Source of the DNA: Thermoleophilaceae bacterium
Lineage (GTDB): Bacteria; Actinomycetota; Thermoleophilia; Solirubrobacterales; Thermoleophilaceae
Direction: 5' to 3'
Assembly: GCA_016929195.1 (NCBI GenBank)
Contig: JAFGJG010000016.1
Coordinates: forward strand, 1 to 53,762
DNA: 53,762 nucleotides
Under the pieces are notes generated by a model. It did not search any database. It was not told the DNA's origin and saw only the letters and a list, made by a program, of their open reading frames with translations. How positions within the stretch are numbered: position 1 is the first letter of the stretch; every line of letters starts with the position of its first letter. The position numbers and the translations under genes are program-made. Of this stretch, positions 24,312 through 32,241 are shown piece by piece.

Positions 24312-25091
24312 GTGGAGGTCAGCGAGCGGCGCGATCGGGTGGGTGACGTGGAGGTGAGCTGGCGCGTGGCCGGCGACGCGCCGGTGCTCTACCTGCACGG
24401 CGTGCCCACGGCGTCCTTCGACTGGATCCCGTTCCTCGAGCGGGGCGGCGGGATCGCGCCCGACCTGCCGGGCTTCGGCAACTCCGGGAAGCCTGCGGAG
24501 TTCGACTACTCGATGGAGGGCTACGCCGACTTCCTCGAGCGCTTCGTGGACCGGCTCGGGCTCGAGCGCATGTCGCTGGTCGTGCACGACTGGGGCGCGG
24601 TCGGCCTGGTGCTCGCGCAGCGACGCCCCGAGCTCGTCGAGCGCCTCGTGATCCTCGGGGCGGTGCCGCTCCTGCCCGGCTACCGCTGGCACCGCGTGGC
24701 GCGGCTCTGGCGCCGGCCGCTCGTGGGCGAGCTCGTGATGGGACTGACCACGCGCTGGGCGTTCCGGCGCGACCTCCCCGCGCCGATCGCCGACCAGGCC
24801 TGGGAGCACTTCGACCACGGCACCCAGCGCGCGATCCTGAAGCTCTACCGGTCGGCTTCCCCCGAGGCGCTGGCGGCCGCCGGCGCGGGCCTCGGGAGCC
24901 TGCGCTGCCCGGCGCTGCTGCTCTGGCCGGAGCGCGACCCGTACATCGACTCGAGGTTCGGGCAGGCATATGCCGACGCGCTCGGCGGCCCCGTGGAGCT
25001 CGAGCTCGTCGACGCCGCCCACTGGCCGTGGCTCGACAGGCCGGAGCTGGTCGAGCGCACGACCGCCTTCACGCGCGCGGGGCTCGGCTAG
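24312..25091 (+). CDS. Alpha/beta hydrolase, haloalkane-dehalogenase-like
   Basis: A 259-residue enzyme. From GTG 24312 the order is oxyanion region YLHGVPTASFDW, DLPGFGNSGKP, nucleophile elbow VVHDWGAVG (Asp93 as nucleophile, Trp94), acid loop LLLWPERDPYID and catalytic His in DAAHWPWLD. HDWG is the haloalkane-dehalogenase elbow rather than the Ser esterase type. The position holding the halide-binding Asn (HGNPT) in subfamily II is Val31, so dehalogenation is uncertain; epoxide hydrolysis is an alternative. It is divergent from nth. Confidence 0.82.
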   Translation: MEVSERRDRVGDVEVSWRVAGDAPVLYLHGVPTASFDWIPFLERGGGIAPDLPGFGNSGKPAEFDYSMEGYADFLERFVDRLGLERMSLVVHDWGAVGLVLAQRRPELVERLVILGAVPLLPGYRWHRVARLWRRPLVGELVMGLTTRWAFRRDLPAPIADQAWEHFDHGTQRAILKLYRSASPEALAAAGAGLGSLRCPALLLWPERDPYIDSRFGQAYADALGGPVELELVDAAHWPWLDRPELVERTTAFTRAGLG

Positions 25092-25094
25092 CCT
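25089..25094 (+). promoter_or_regulatory. Putative -10 box overlapping a stop codon
   Basis: TAGCCT lies 9 nt before the GTG at 25104. Its first three bases are the TAG stop of the upstream hydrolase gene. Confidence 0.4.
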
Positions 25095-25103
25095 TCTACA
25101 GCC

Positions 25104-26819
25104 GTGCTCCGGGCCGCGCTCTCCGCTGTCACGGCGCCGCCTCGAGACCGCTCCGACGAGACGCCGCCGCGTACCCGCCGCTTCGCGCGCGGGGGCGCTC
25201 CGCCATCGGGGCTCGCCTGGTACCGGCGGGTCGACTGGTGGCGGCTCGCGCCGGTGCTGGTCGCCGCTCTGTTCGCGATCGCCTACCTGATCTGGCAGCC
25301 GCGGACGGTCGACCTCGCGGCTCACACGTTCCGCGCCGACCTGTTCGGCGAGGAGGGCTTCACGATCTGGAACGGGCAGTGGTACGGCGGTCACCACACC
25401 CCCGCCTACAGCGTCATCTCGCCGCCGATCGCGTGGCTGCTCAGCCCGCCGGTCGCGCTCGCGTTCACGGCAATCGCATGCGCCGCGCTGTTCGAGCCGC
25501 TCGCACGCGGCCACTTCGGGCCCGAGCGCTCGCGCTGGGGCGCGATCTTCTTCGGCGTCGCGAGCGCGACGCTCCTGTTCACGAGCCGGCTGCCGTTCGG
25601 GATCGGCGTCGCCCTCGGGCTCGCGTCCCTGCTGGCGCTCCAGCGCCGCCGCTACGGGCTCGCGATCCTGTTCGCGTTCCTCTGCCCGCTCGGCAGCCCG
25701 GTCGCCGGCCTGTTCCTCGCGATGGCGGGCACCGCGTTCGCCCTCTCGGAATGGGGCGAACGCAGGAAGCGCCTCGAGGGCATCGCGATCGCGGCGGCCG
25801 CCTTCATCCCGCCGGTGTTCCTCGCATGGGCGTTCCCGGAGGGCGGCTGGGCGCCGTTCCCCTTCACCGCGTACCTGCCGATCCCCCTCTTCTCACTCGT
25901 GTGCCTCTTCCTGTTCCCGCGCGAGGAGAAGGCACTGCGGTGGGGCGCCGCGCTCTACGGAGCGGGCGCCACGCTCGCGCTGTTCCTGGACACGCAGATG
26001 GGCGGCAACGCCGTGCGGCTCGGCGCGCTCTTCGGCGGGCCGGTGATGCTGTGCGCCGTCTGGGGGCAGCCGTGGACCAAGCGGGCCTGGGCGCTGCCGA
26101 TCCTGACGGCCGTGTTCACGGCGCTCGCGTTCTGGATGTGGTCGCCCGCCGTCCGCGACGTCATCAAGTACATCGAGGACCCGGCCGCGAAGTCCGACTA
26201 CTTCGAGCCGCTCCGTCAGTACCTCGCCACGCTCCCCGACCAGCGGCGCATCGAGATCCCGTTCACGCGCAGCCACTGGGAGGGGGCGGAGATCGCGATC
26301 CACACGCCGCTCGCCCGCGGGTGGCTGCGGCAGCTCGACACCGGCCGCAACCCGATCTTCTACGACGGCCCCGTCACGCGCCTGACGTACGCGAGCTGGC
26401 TCGCGGAGAACGCGGTGCGGTACGTGGCGCTGCCGAGCGCCAAGCCGGACAAGAGCTCGTACGCCGAGCGCGCGCTGATCGAGCGCGGGCTGCCCTACCT
26501 GCGACTGCGCTGGACCTCCAAGGACTGGCGCGTGTACGAGGTGCTCCTGCCCACGCCGTTCGTGATCCCGCAGAAGGACTCGAACATCGTGCTCGAGCAG
26601 CTCAGCTCGGACGAGCTCCTGCTCGACGTCAAGCGTCCCGGCGAGGCGATCGTCCGCGTGCGCTGGACGCCCTACTGGTTCGCGACCGGCGCCTGCGTCG
26701 AGCCCTACGGCAACTGGACCCGGGTGATCGCGAACCGTCAGGGATTCGTGCACATGAGTACTCGCTTCTCGCCCGAGCGGCTCTTCTCGCGCGGCCGCCG
26801 CTGCGACGACGGCAGCTAG
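25104..26819 (+). CDS. Polytopic membrane protein with extracytoplasmic C-terminal domain
   Basis: A 571-residue protein. A basic N-terminal tail (1-45), then about ten hydrophobic segments to residue 350, with the first luminal loop holding FRADLFGEEGFTIWNGQWYGGHHTPAYSVISPP, followed by a 210-residue soluble C-terminal part. This plan is that of GT-C type glycosyltransferases or their relatives, but I see no diagnostic signature. Possible partners are the ALG10-like gene at 22335 and the lipid genes that follow. Function unassigned. Confidence 0.7.
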   Translation: MLRAALSAVTAPPRDRSDETPPRTRRFARGGAPPSGLAWYRRVDWWRLAPVLVAALFAIAYLIWQPRTVDLAAHTFRADLFGEEGFTIWNGQWYGGHHTPAYSVISPPIAWLLSPPVALAFTAIACAALFEPLARGHFGPERSRWGAIFFGVASATLLFTSRLPFGIGVALGLASLLALQRRRYGLAILFAFLCPLGSPVAGLFLAMAGTAFALSEWGERRKRLEGIAIAAAAFIPPVFLAWAFPEGGWAPFPFTAYLPIPLFSLVCLFLFPREEKALRWGAALYGAGATLALFLDTQMGGNAVRLGALFGGPVMLCAVWGQPWTKRAWALPILTAVFTALAFWMWSPAVRDVIKYIEDPAAKSDYFEPLRQYLATLPDQRRIEIPFTRSHWEGAEIAIHTPLARGWLRQLDTGRNPIFYDGPVTRLTYASWLAENAVRYVALPSAKPDKSSYAERALIERGLPYLRLRWTSKDWRVYEVLLPTPFVIPQKDSNIVLEQLSSDELLLDVKRPGEAIVRVRWTPYWFATGACVEPYGNWTRVIANRQGFVHMSTRFSPERLFSRGRRCDDGS

Positions 26820-26825
26820 TAGGCT
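26820..26825 (+). promoter_or_regulatory. Putative -10 box, leaderless PAP2 gene
   Basis: TAGGCT-N8-ATG (26834). It starts one base past the stop codon of the preceding gene and has no Shine-Dalgarno. Confidence 0.45.
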
Positions 26826-26833
26826 TGGCGCCC

Positions 26834-27637
26834 ATGCCCCGGTCGTATCCGCTGCTCCAGCAGCTGACCAGGGTCTGGCGTCTCACCGGTCGCTGGCTCC
26901 CGAACGGTTGGCTCGACGCGCTCCGCCAGCTCGCCCTGTTCGCGGGCGCCTATTACGCGTACCGGCTCGTGCGCGGCTTCGTCGACGGGCAGGCCGGCCT
27001 CGCGTTCGAGAACGCGCGCAACCTCGTGCACTTCGAGCGCGCCCTCGGCCTCTTCTTCGAGCCCGGCCTCCAGGCCTGGGCGCGCAGCCAGGACTGGATC
27101 CTCACGGGCGCGAACTGGATGTACGTCAACTCGCACTTCGTGGTCACGACCACCTTCCTGATCTGGCTCTACATCGCGCGCAACCAGGCCTACTACTTCG
27201 TGCGCAACATGTTCATGGTCGCCATGACGCTCGCGCTCGTGGGCTACCTGGTCTACCCGACCGCTCCGCCGCGCTTCCTGCCCGAGTGGGGCTTCACGGA
27301 CTCGGTCGCGTCCTTCGTCGGCGAGTCGGCCGACCGCAGCGCGGACGTGCTCTACAACCCGTTCGCTGCCGTCCCGAGCATGCACGTGGCATTCGCACTG
27401 ATGATCGCGGTACCGGCGTTCTTCCTCGTGCGCAACCGCGTGCTCAGGGCGCTCTGGCTGGTCTATCCGCTGGTCGTGACCTTCGTCGTGGTCGTTACCG
27501 CCAACCACTTCTGGATGGACGCCCTGCTCGGGGCGCTCGTGGCGGCCGTTTCCGCCATCGCGGCGTCCGAGGCGTTCGCCCGCGCCCGGCCCGAGGCGTG
27601 GGCCTGGCGCACGCGCCGCGTCAAGGTCACCGCGTGA
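26834..27637 (+). CDS. AUR1/PAP2-type membrane phosphatase or inositolphosphotransferase
   Basis: A 267-residue membrane protein with about six helices. YPTAPPRFLP, NPFAAVPSMHVAFAL and ANHFWMDALLG are the conserved motifs of the AUR1/Ipt1-like PAP2 family; His in PSMH and His-x3-Asp in HFWMD form the catalytic site. The next gene, overlapping by GTGA, encodes a PIP-synthase-like enzyme, and inositol-1-phosphate synthase follows. I infer a role in inositol lipid metabolism, possibly dephosphorylation of phosphatidylinositol phosphate or transfer of phosphoinositol. Confidence 0.82.
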   Translation: MPRSYPLLQQLTRVWRLTGRWLPNGWLDALRQLALFAGAYYAYRLVRGFVDGQAGLAFENARNLVHFERALGLFFEPGLQAWARSQDWILTGANWMYVNSHFVVTTTFLIWLYIARNQAYYFVRNMFMVAMTLALVGYLVYPTAPPRFLPEWGFTDSVASFVGESADRSADVLYNPFAAVPSMHVAFALMIAVPAFFLVRNRVLRALWLVYPLVVTFVVVVTANHFWMDALLGALVAAVSAIAASEAFARARPEAWAWRTRRVKVTA

Positions 27638-28293
27638 GTTCCGAAGAGCTCGGCACCCGGCCCGCGCGGAGCCGTCCGCGGCGGGGCGGGCGAGACGGGG
27701 CGGGCGAGTTCCGCGCGCTCGCGCGCAACCGCCTGATCGAGTCGCGGCTGACGCCGAACGCGATCTCGCTCACCGGCTTCGTGCTGAACCTCGTCGCGGC
27801 GGTGCTGATCCTCGAGGAGCACTTCGTGCTCGCCGCCGTCGCGTTCATCGTCGGCTCGGTCATGGACACGCTCGACGGCCGCTACTCGCGGATGTCCGGC
27901 AAGGGCACGCAGTTCGGCGCGTTCCTCGACTCGACGCTCGACCGGGTCGAGGAGGGAATAGTCCTCGCCGCCGTCGCCACGTACTACGCCAAGCAGGGGG
28001 AGCAGACCGTCGTCGGGGCCACCGTCCTCGCCGTCGTGGGCTCCTACATGGTCAGCTACACACGTGCGCGCGCCGAGGCGCTCGGCGTGGAGTGCAAGGT
28101 CGGGATCGCCTCGAGGGCGGTGAGAGTCGTCATACTCTCTGCCGGACTGGTGTTCGCTGCCGGAGAGATCGTGGACGACCTCGATCTCCTGGAGCCGGCC
28201 ATCTACGGGGTCGCCGCGCTGACCATCTTTACGACGCTTCAGCGCGTGCTTCACGTTCGCCGGCAGCTCGTGCGGGCATCAGACGAGATGTAA
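27634..28293 (+). CDS. CDP-alcohol phosphatidyltransferase, probable phosphatidylinositol-phosphate synthase
   Basis: A 219-residue membrane enzyme. The metal/CDP motif is D78-x2-D81-G82-x3-R86-x8-G95-x3-D99-x3-D103; all four Asp are present, but Ser85 replaces the usual Ala of DGxx[13 protein letters not shown] closely matches actinobacterial PgsA1, which joins CDP-diacylglycerol and inositol-1-phosphate. The GTG at 27634 overlaps the PAP2 stop. The adjacent inositol-1-phosphate synthase supports the substrate. Related archaetidylinositol-phosphate synthases cannot be excluded. Confidence 0.85.
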   Translation: MSSEELGTRPARSRPRRGGRDGAGEFRALARNRLIESRLTPNAISLTGFVLNLVAAVLILEEHFVLAAVAFIVGSVMDTLDGRYSRMSGKGTQFGAFLDSTLDRVEEGIVLAAVATYYAKQGEQTVVGATVLAVVGSYMVSYTRARAEALGVECKVGIASRAVRVVILSAGLVFAAGEIVDDLDLLEPAIYGVAALTIFTTLQRVLHVRRQLVRASDEM

Positions 28294-28325
28294 CCGTTCA
28301 CCCCGCGGCGGGTTGATTCCGGCGG

Positions 28326-28353
28326 GGCCCCGGGAACCGGGGCCGTTTTCTTG
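28326..28353 (+). terminator. Intrinsic terminator after the PAP2/PIP synthase pair
   Basis: GGCCCCGG-GAA-CCGGGGCC forms an 8-bp all-GC stem, followed by GTTTTCTT. It separates the phosphatidyltransferase gene from ino1, so ino1 has its own promoter or is controlled by read-through. Confidence 0.8.
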
Positions 28354-28372
28354 GCTGCATCAGGAGGGCTCA

Positions 28373-29542
28373 GTGACCGAATCGATTTCTACGAACGGTG
28401 GTGCGCGCTACCAGACCGAGAAGGTGCGCGTGGCCATCGTCGGCGTGGGCAACTGCGCATCGTCCTTCGTCCAGGGCGTGGAGTACTACAAGGACGCCGA
28501 TCCGTCCCGGGCGGTACCCGGGCTCATGCACGTGGACCTGGGTGGGTACCACGTACGTGACATCGAGTTCACCGCCGCGTTCGACATCGACGCGGACAAG
28601 GTCGGAAAGGACCTGTCCGAGGCGATCTGGGCGGGCCAGAACAACACCCTGAAGTTCGCGGACGTGCCACACCTCGACGTGCCGGTCTACCGCGGGATGA
28701 CGCACGACGGCCTCGGCAAGTACCTCAAGGAGCGCATCACCAAGGCTCCGGGCGAGACCGACGACATCGTCCAGATCCTCAAGGAGACCAGAACGGACGT
28801 GGTGGTCTCCTACCTGCCGGTCGGCTCCGAGCTGGCCACCAAGTGGTACGTGGAGCAGGTGCTCGAGGCGGGCTGCGGTTTCGTGAACTGCATCCCGGTC
28901 TTCATCGCCTCCGAGAACTACTGGGCGAACCGCTTCCGCAAGGCCGGGCTCCCGATCGTCGGTGACGACATCAAGTCCCAGGTCGGCGCGACGATCCTCC
29001 ACCGGACGCTCGCGAGCCTGTTCCAGGACCGCGGCGTGCGCCTCGCGCGGACGTCGCAGCTGAACGTCGGCGGCAACATGGACTTCTACAACATGCTCGA
29101 GCGCGAGCGGCTGGAGTCCAAGAAGATCTCGAAGACCCAGGCTGTCACGTCGCTCCTGGACGAGAAGCTGCCCGCGGACGACGTGTACATCGGCCCCTCG
29201 GACTACGTGCCGTGGCTGACCGACCGCAAGTGGGCGCACATCCGGCTCGAGGGCGAGGCCTTCGGGGACGTGCCGCTCAGCTTCGAGGCGAAGCTCGAGG
29301 TCTGGGACTCGCCGAACTCAGCGGGCATCGTCACCGACGCCGTGCGCTGCTGCAAGCTGGCGCTCAACCGCGGCATCGGCGGCCCGCTCGAGGAGCCGAG
29401 CTCCTACCTCATGAAGTCACCGCCGGTGCAGGTGCCGGACTCGGTGGCGCGTGAGAACACCGAGCGGTTCATCGCCGAGCATGCCGGCGCTCCCAAGCTG
29501 CCCGGCGGCGAGGCGCGCATCAAGGTCGAGCCGGCCTCGTAG
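28373..29542 (+). CDS. ino1: Inositol-1-phosphate synthase
   Basis: The 389-residue enzyme converts glucose-6-phosphate to inositol-1-phosphate with NAD. GTG 28373 has AGGAGG 6 nt upstream. [18 protein letters not shown] is the NAD-binding loop, and [37 protein letters not shown] and [17 protein letters not shown] are actinobacterial-type signature stretches; the Lys residues in these belong to the active site. It supplies inositol phosphate for the PIP synthase just upstream. Confidence 0.96.
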   Translation: MTESISTNGGARYQTEKVRVAIVGVGNCASSFVQGVEYYKDADPSRAVPGLMHVDLGGYHVRDIEFTAAFDIDADKVGKDLSEAIWAGQNNTLKFADVPHLDVPVYRGMTHDGLGKYLKERITKAPGETDDIVQILKETRTDVVVSYLPVGSELATKWYVEQVLEAGCGFVNCIPVFIASENYWANRFRKAGLPIVGDDIKSQVGATILHRTLASLFQDRGVRLARTSQLNVGGNMDFYNMLERERLESKKISKTQAVTSLLDEKLPADDVYIGPSDYVPWLTDRKWAHIRLEGEAFGDVPLSFEAKLEVWDSPNSAGIVTDAVRCCKLALNRGIGGPLEEPSSYLMKSPPVQVPDSVARENTERFIAEHAGAPKLPGGEARIKVEPAS

Positions 29543-29568
29543 CACCGCTGCACAACTGAGCTCCGGAA

Positions 29569-29597
29569 CGGGCGGCCGCGGGGCCGCCCGTTTCGTT
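29569..29597 (+). terminator. Intrinsic terminator after ino1
   Basis: CGGGCGGCC-GCGG-GGCCGCCCG forms a 9-bp stem followed by TTTCGTT, 27 nt past the ino1 stop. Confidence 0.8.
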
Positions 29598-29604
29598 GCG
29601 GAGT

Positions 29605-29632
29605 CACCCTGCTCGGCCGGGTGCGCACCGAT
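29605..29632 (+). repeat. 28-bp hairpin element, copy 1
   Basis: This 28-bp sequence recurs at 32170-32197 with one mismatch (T for G at the sixth base); the last 22 bp are identical. It contains a CACCC.GC-TCG-GCCGGGTG hairpin (one mismatch here) overlapping the perfect palindrome GGTGCGCACC. A TATCCT hexamer follows 9 nt later, so it occupies the -35/operator region of the downstream gene. Confidence 0.75.
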
Positions 29633-29641
29633 CGCCTCTCC

Positions 29642-29647
29642 TATCCT
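29642..29647 (+). promoter_or_regulatory. Putative -10 box, leaderless fusion gene
   Basis: TATCCT-N6-GTG (29654). It sits 9 nt after the 28-bp element, and no Shine-Dalgarno precedes the GTG. This spacing supports 29654 as the start over the in-frame GTG inside the repeat at 29621. Confidence 0.5.
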
Positions 29648-29653
29648 GCAACC

Positions 29654-31510
29654 GTGCCCTCCGACCGGCTTCGGATCGCCCAGGTCACGCCGTATCCCTG
29701 GGAGCTCCACCACGAGGTCAACCGCTTCGTCGAGCGCCTCTCCGACGAGCTCTGCTCGCGCGGGCACAGCGTCGTCGTCGTGGCACCGTCGGACTCGCGC
29801 GAGCTGGTGCGCGAGGGGCGCGGGAGGATCGACCGCCTGGGGGAGGACCCCGACGCGATCTTCGGCGAGCGCGGCGACGCGTCGCTCGTCGCCGTCGGGC
29901 AGAGCCTGCCGTTCCGGCGCGGGGGCTCGGTCGCTCTCCCGCTCGACGTGTCACGCACGCTCGAGGACCTGCTCGACAACGCCGAGCTCGACTTCGTCCA
30001 CGTGCACGAGCCGTTCGCGCCCAGCGCGGCGTCGGCGGCGCTGCGCCACTCGCGCGCTCTCAACGTCGGCACCTTCCACGGCGCCACGGAGCGGCTGCTG
30101 TCGACGCAGGTGGCGCGCCGCGTCGTCGAGCTGCTCTTCGGGCGGCTCGACGGCCGTACCGTCAGCTTCAGCGCGACTCGCGAGCTGCTCGACCGCTACT
30201 TCCCCGGCGACTACCGGCTGATCCTCCCGGGCGCCGACCTCCTCCACCGAACCGACGCCGACGGCGGGACTCCCGAGATCGTCTTCTCGGACGAGGAGGA
30301 GCGCGGCGCCCTGCGGCTCTTCCTCCGCGCGCTGCGCCGGCTGCCGCTGGACGTGGACTGGCGAGCGACGATCTGGCTGCGCGACCCGGGCAGCGCGCCC
30401 GCGGTGTCGCTGCCGCGCCGGCTGCGCGACCGCGTGACGCTGGCCGGGCCCGCGGACGGGTCCGAGGCGCAGTACCTCGCGCGAGCCCGGGTCGCGGTGG
30501 CGGCCTCCGCGGGCACGGCCCCGGCGCCGCAGCTTGTGCTCCGCGCGCTCGCCGGGGGCGCGGTCCCCGTGGCGGCGAGGCTGCCCCAGTACGAGGAGGT
30601 CCTTCGCGACGGCGAGCTGGGGCTTCTGTTCGAGCCGCGCGACGCGATCACCCTCGCCGGTCAGCTCGAGCGGCTGCTCTCCGAACCGGTGCTGCTCGGC
30701 GAGCTCTCCGGGCGCATCGAGCGCGCCCACCCCGAGCTCGAGTGGTCGCGCACGGCCGACCGCTTCGAGGAGCTGTACGCCGAGATCGCCGCGCGCCGGC
30801 ACGGGACGAACGGCAACCCCGAGCTGCGCAAGCGGCTCGCGGAGCGGCCGTTCGTGGACGTGGACCTGCACATGCACACCGATCATTCGCCCGACTGCGC
30901 CACGCCCGTGGACACGCTCCTCGAGACGGCCAAGCGGGTCGGCCTCGGCGCGATCGCGATCACCGACCACAACGAGGTCTCGGGCGCGCTCGAGGCGCGC
31001 GAGCGCGCGGACGGGATCAAGGTGATCGTGGCCGAGGAGGTCAAGACGGCCGACCAGGGAGAGGTGATCGGCCTCTTCATCGAGGAGAAGATCCCGCGCG
31101 GCATGACCCTTGCGGAGACGATCGCCGAGATCCGCCGGCAGGGCGGGCTCGTGTACGTGCCGCACCCCTTCGACCGGATGCACGCCGTGCCGGACTACGA
31201 GCACCTGCTCGGGGTGGTGGAGGAGATCGACGCGATCGAGGTCTTCAACCCGCGCGTGGCGTTCTCCGCCTTCAACGAGGAGGCCGCGCGGTTCGCGGCC
31301 AAGTACCGGATCGTCGCCGGCGCCGGATCGGACAGCCACGTGGCGCAGGGCCTCGGCACCGTGAAGATCCGCATGCGCGACTTCGACGGCCCCGAGGAGT
31401 TTCTCGAGTCGCTCCGGGACGCGGACATCGTCCGGAAGAAGCAGTCGCTCCTCTACGTCCAGGCCCTCAAGTTCATCCAGACGAAGGGGCCGAAGGGGCG
31501 CAGGAGATGA
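29654..31510 (+). CDS. PimA-like glycosyltransferase domain fused to PHP-domain phosphoesterase
   Basis: A 618-residue fusion. Residues 1-385 form a GT-B fold like PimA/GT4 (RIAQVTPYPWELHHEVNRF, DFVHVHEPFAPS, VGTFHGATERL). The GT4 EX7E glutamates are absent: Ala289 and Arg297 stand where Glu is expected (APAPQLVLRALAGG). Residues 400-618 form a PHP domain with an intact metal site: H406-M-H408, ITDHNE, YVPHPFD and GSDSH. So the PHP part is probably catalytic and the GT part probably a pseudo-enzyme or sugar-nucleotide sensor. It overlaps the next gene by ATGA. Confidence 0.85.
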   Translation: MPSDRLRIAQVTPYPWELHHEVNRFVERLSDELCSRGHSVVVVAPSDSRELVREGRGRIDRLGEDPDAIFGERGDASLVAVGQSLPFRRGGSVALPLDVSRTLEDLLDNAELDFVHVHEPFAPSAASAALRHSRALNVGTFHGATERLLSTQVARRVVELLFGRLDGRTVSFSATRELLDRYFPGDYRLILPGADLLHRTDADGGTPEIVFSDEEERGALRLFLRALRRLPLDVDWRATIWLRDPGSAPAVSLPRRLRDRVTLAGPADGSEAQYLARARVAVAASAGTAPAPQLVLRALAGGAVPVAARLPQYEEVLRDGELGLLFEPRDAITLAGQLERLLSEPVLLGELSGRIERAHPELEWSRTADRFEELYAEIAARRHGTNGNPELRKRLAERPFVDVDLHMHTDHSPDCATPVDTLLETAKRVGLGAIAITDHNEVSGALEARERADGIKVIVAEEVKTADQGEVIGLFIEEKIPRGMTLAETIAEIRRQGGLVYVPHPFDRMHAVPDYEHLLGVVEEIDAIEVFNPRVAFSAFNEEAARFAAKYRIVAGAGSDSHVAQGLGTVKIRMRDFDGPEEFLESLRDADIVRKKQSLLYVQALKFIQTKGPKGRRR

Positions 31511-32163
31511 TGCACGCAAAAGGAGGGGGGGCCGGTCCGTCAAAAGCCATGGTCCAGGTGCCCGCTACCGACGACGAGATCAAGGAGAAGTACCTCGAGC
31601 GGGCGATCCGCGAGCTGAACCAGCTCACGAGGACGATCCAGAGCTGCGACCACTGCCCGCGCGGCAATCTGATGCCGGTGCTCGGCTCGGGGCACCCGCA
31701 GGCGGACATCATGCTCCTGAAGTTCGCGCCGGTCCCCTCCGAGGTCGAGGAGGGCGTGGCGTTCTACGGGCGCGCCGGCAGCGCGCTGATGAAGAGCTTC
31801 AAGCGGCTCGGCATCGATCCGCTGACCGTCTACGGGACGGTGTTCGTGAAGTGCCCGGTCGGCGACACCGACCTGTCCGCGCCGGAGTGCCGCGCGCGCG
31901 TGCTCGATGAGATCGCGATCGTCCAGCCGCGGATCGTCGTCGTGATGGGCGAGGAGGCGCTCGAGGAGCTGAACTCGCTGGGAGTCCCGCTGGGTGCGCA
32001 GATCGCGCCCATGGAGGGCGAGATCCAGCGCCTCACGCCGGCATGCGACGTGCTCTACGTGCCGGACATCGACGCGTCGCTCGACGACGAGCGCGTGAAG
32101 CGCGAGTTCTGGGCCGCGTTCCGGGCGCTCGGCACCTGGTACGAGGACTTTCCTCCGTATTAG
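31507..32163 (+). CDS. Divergent uracil-DNA glycosylase-superfamily protein
   Basis: A 218-residue protein. Four Cys in the layout of Fe-S family 4/5 enzymes (CDHC near residue 39-42, KCPVGD, PEC) and FYGRAGSALMKSFKRLGI resemble UDG family 4. The water-activating motif GEAPG reads KFAPVP, and the C-terminal HPS loop reads YVPDIDA, so standard uracil excision is doubtful. ATG 31507 overlaps the fusion gene stop; ATG 31510 and 31549 are alternatives. AAAAGGAGG at 31518-31526 lies inside the gene with no start at proper distance. Confidence 0.72.
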   Translation: MMHAKGGGAGPSKAMVQVPATDDEIKEKYLERAIRELNQLTRTIQSCDHCPRGNLMPVLGSGHPQADIMLLKFAPVPSEVEEGVAFYGRAGSALMKSFKRLGIDPLTVYGTVFVKCPVGDTDLSAPECRARVLDEIAIVQPRIVVVMGEEALEELNSLGVPLGAQIAPMEGEIQRLTPACDVLYVPDIDASLDDERVKREFWAAFRALGTWYEDFPPY

Positions 32164-32169
32164 CGGAAG

Positions 32170-32197
32170 CACCCGGCTCGGCCGGGTGCGCACCGAT
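32170..32197 (+). repeat. 28-bp hairpin element, copy 2
   Basis: Second copy of the element at 29605-29632. Here the hairpin CACCCGGC-TCG-GCCGGGTG has a perfect 8-bp stem, again overlapping GGTGCGCACC. It begins 7 nt after the UDG-like stop codon. TACCCT (32208-32213) follows 10 nt later as a likely -10. Confidence 0.75.
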
Positions 32198-32241
32198 GCT
32201 GTCCTAGTACCCTCCGTCACAAGCGAAGAGGGAGGTGGGAA

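Noticed and set aside
29621-29653. GTG 29621 as start of the PHP fusion gene
   Set aside because: It lies inside the 28-bp element upstream of the probable -10; GTG 29654 fits a leaderless start and the conserved N-terminus.
31518-31549. Strong AAAAGGAGG with possible start at ATG 31549 for the UDG-like gene
   Set aside because: The distance of over 20 nt is too long; the ATGA overlap at 31507 is the better start, although the shorter form cannot be fully excluded.
29605-32197. Two 28-bp copies as terminal repeats of a mobile element
   Set aside because: They are in direct orientation, no transposase or target duplication is present, and each is placed at a promoter.
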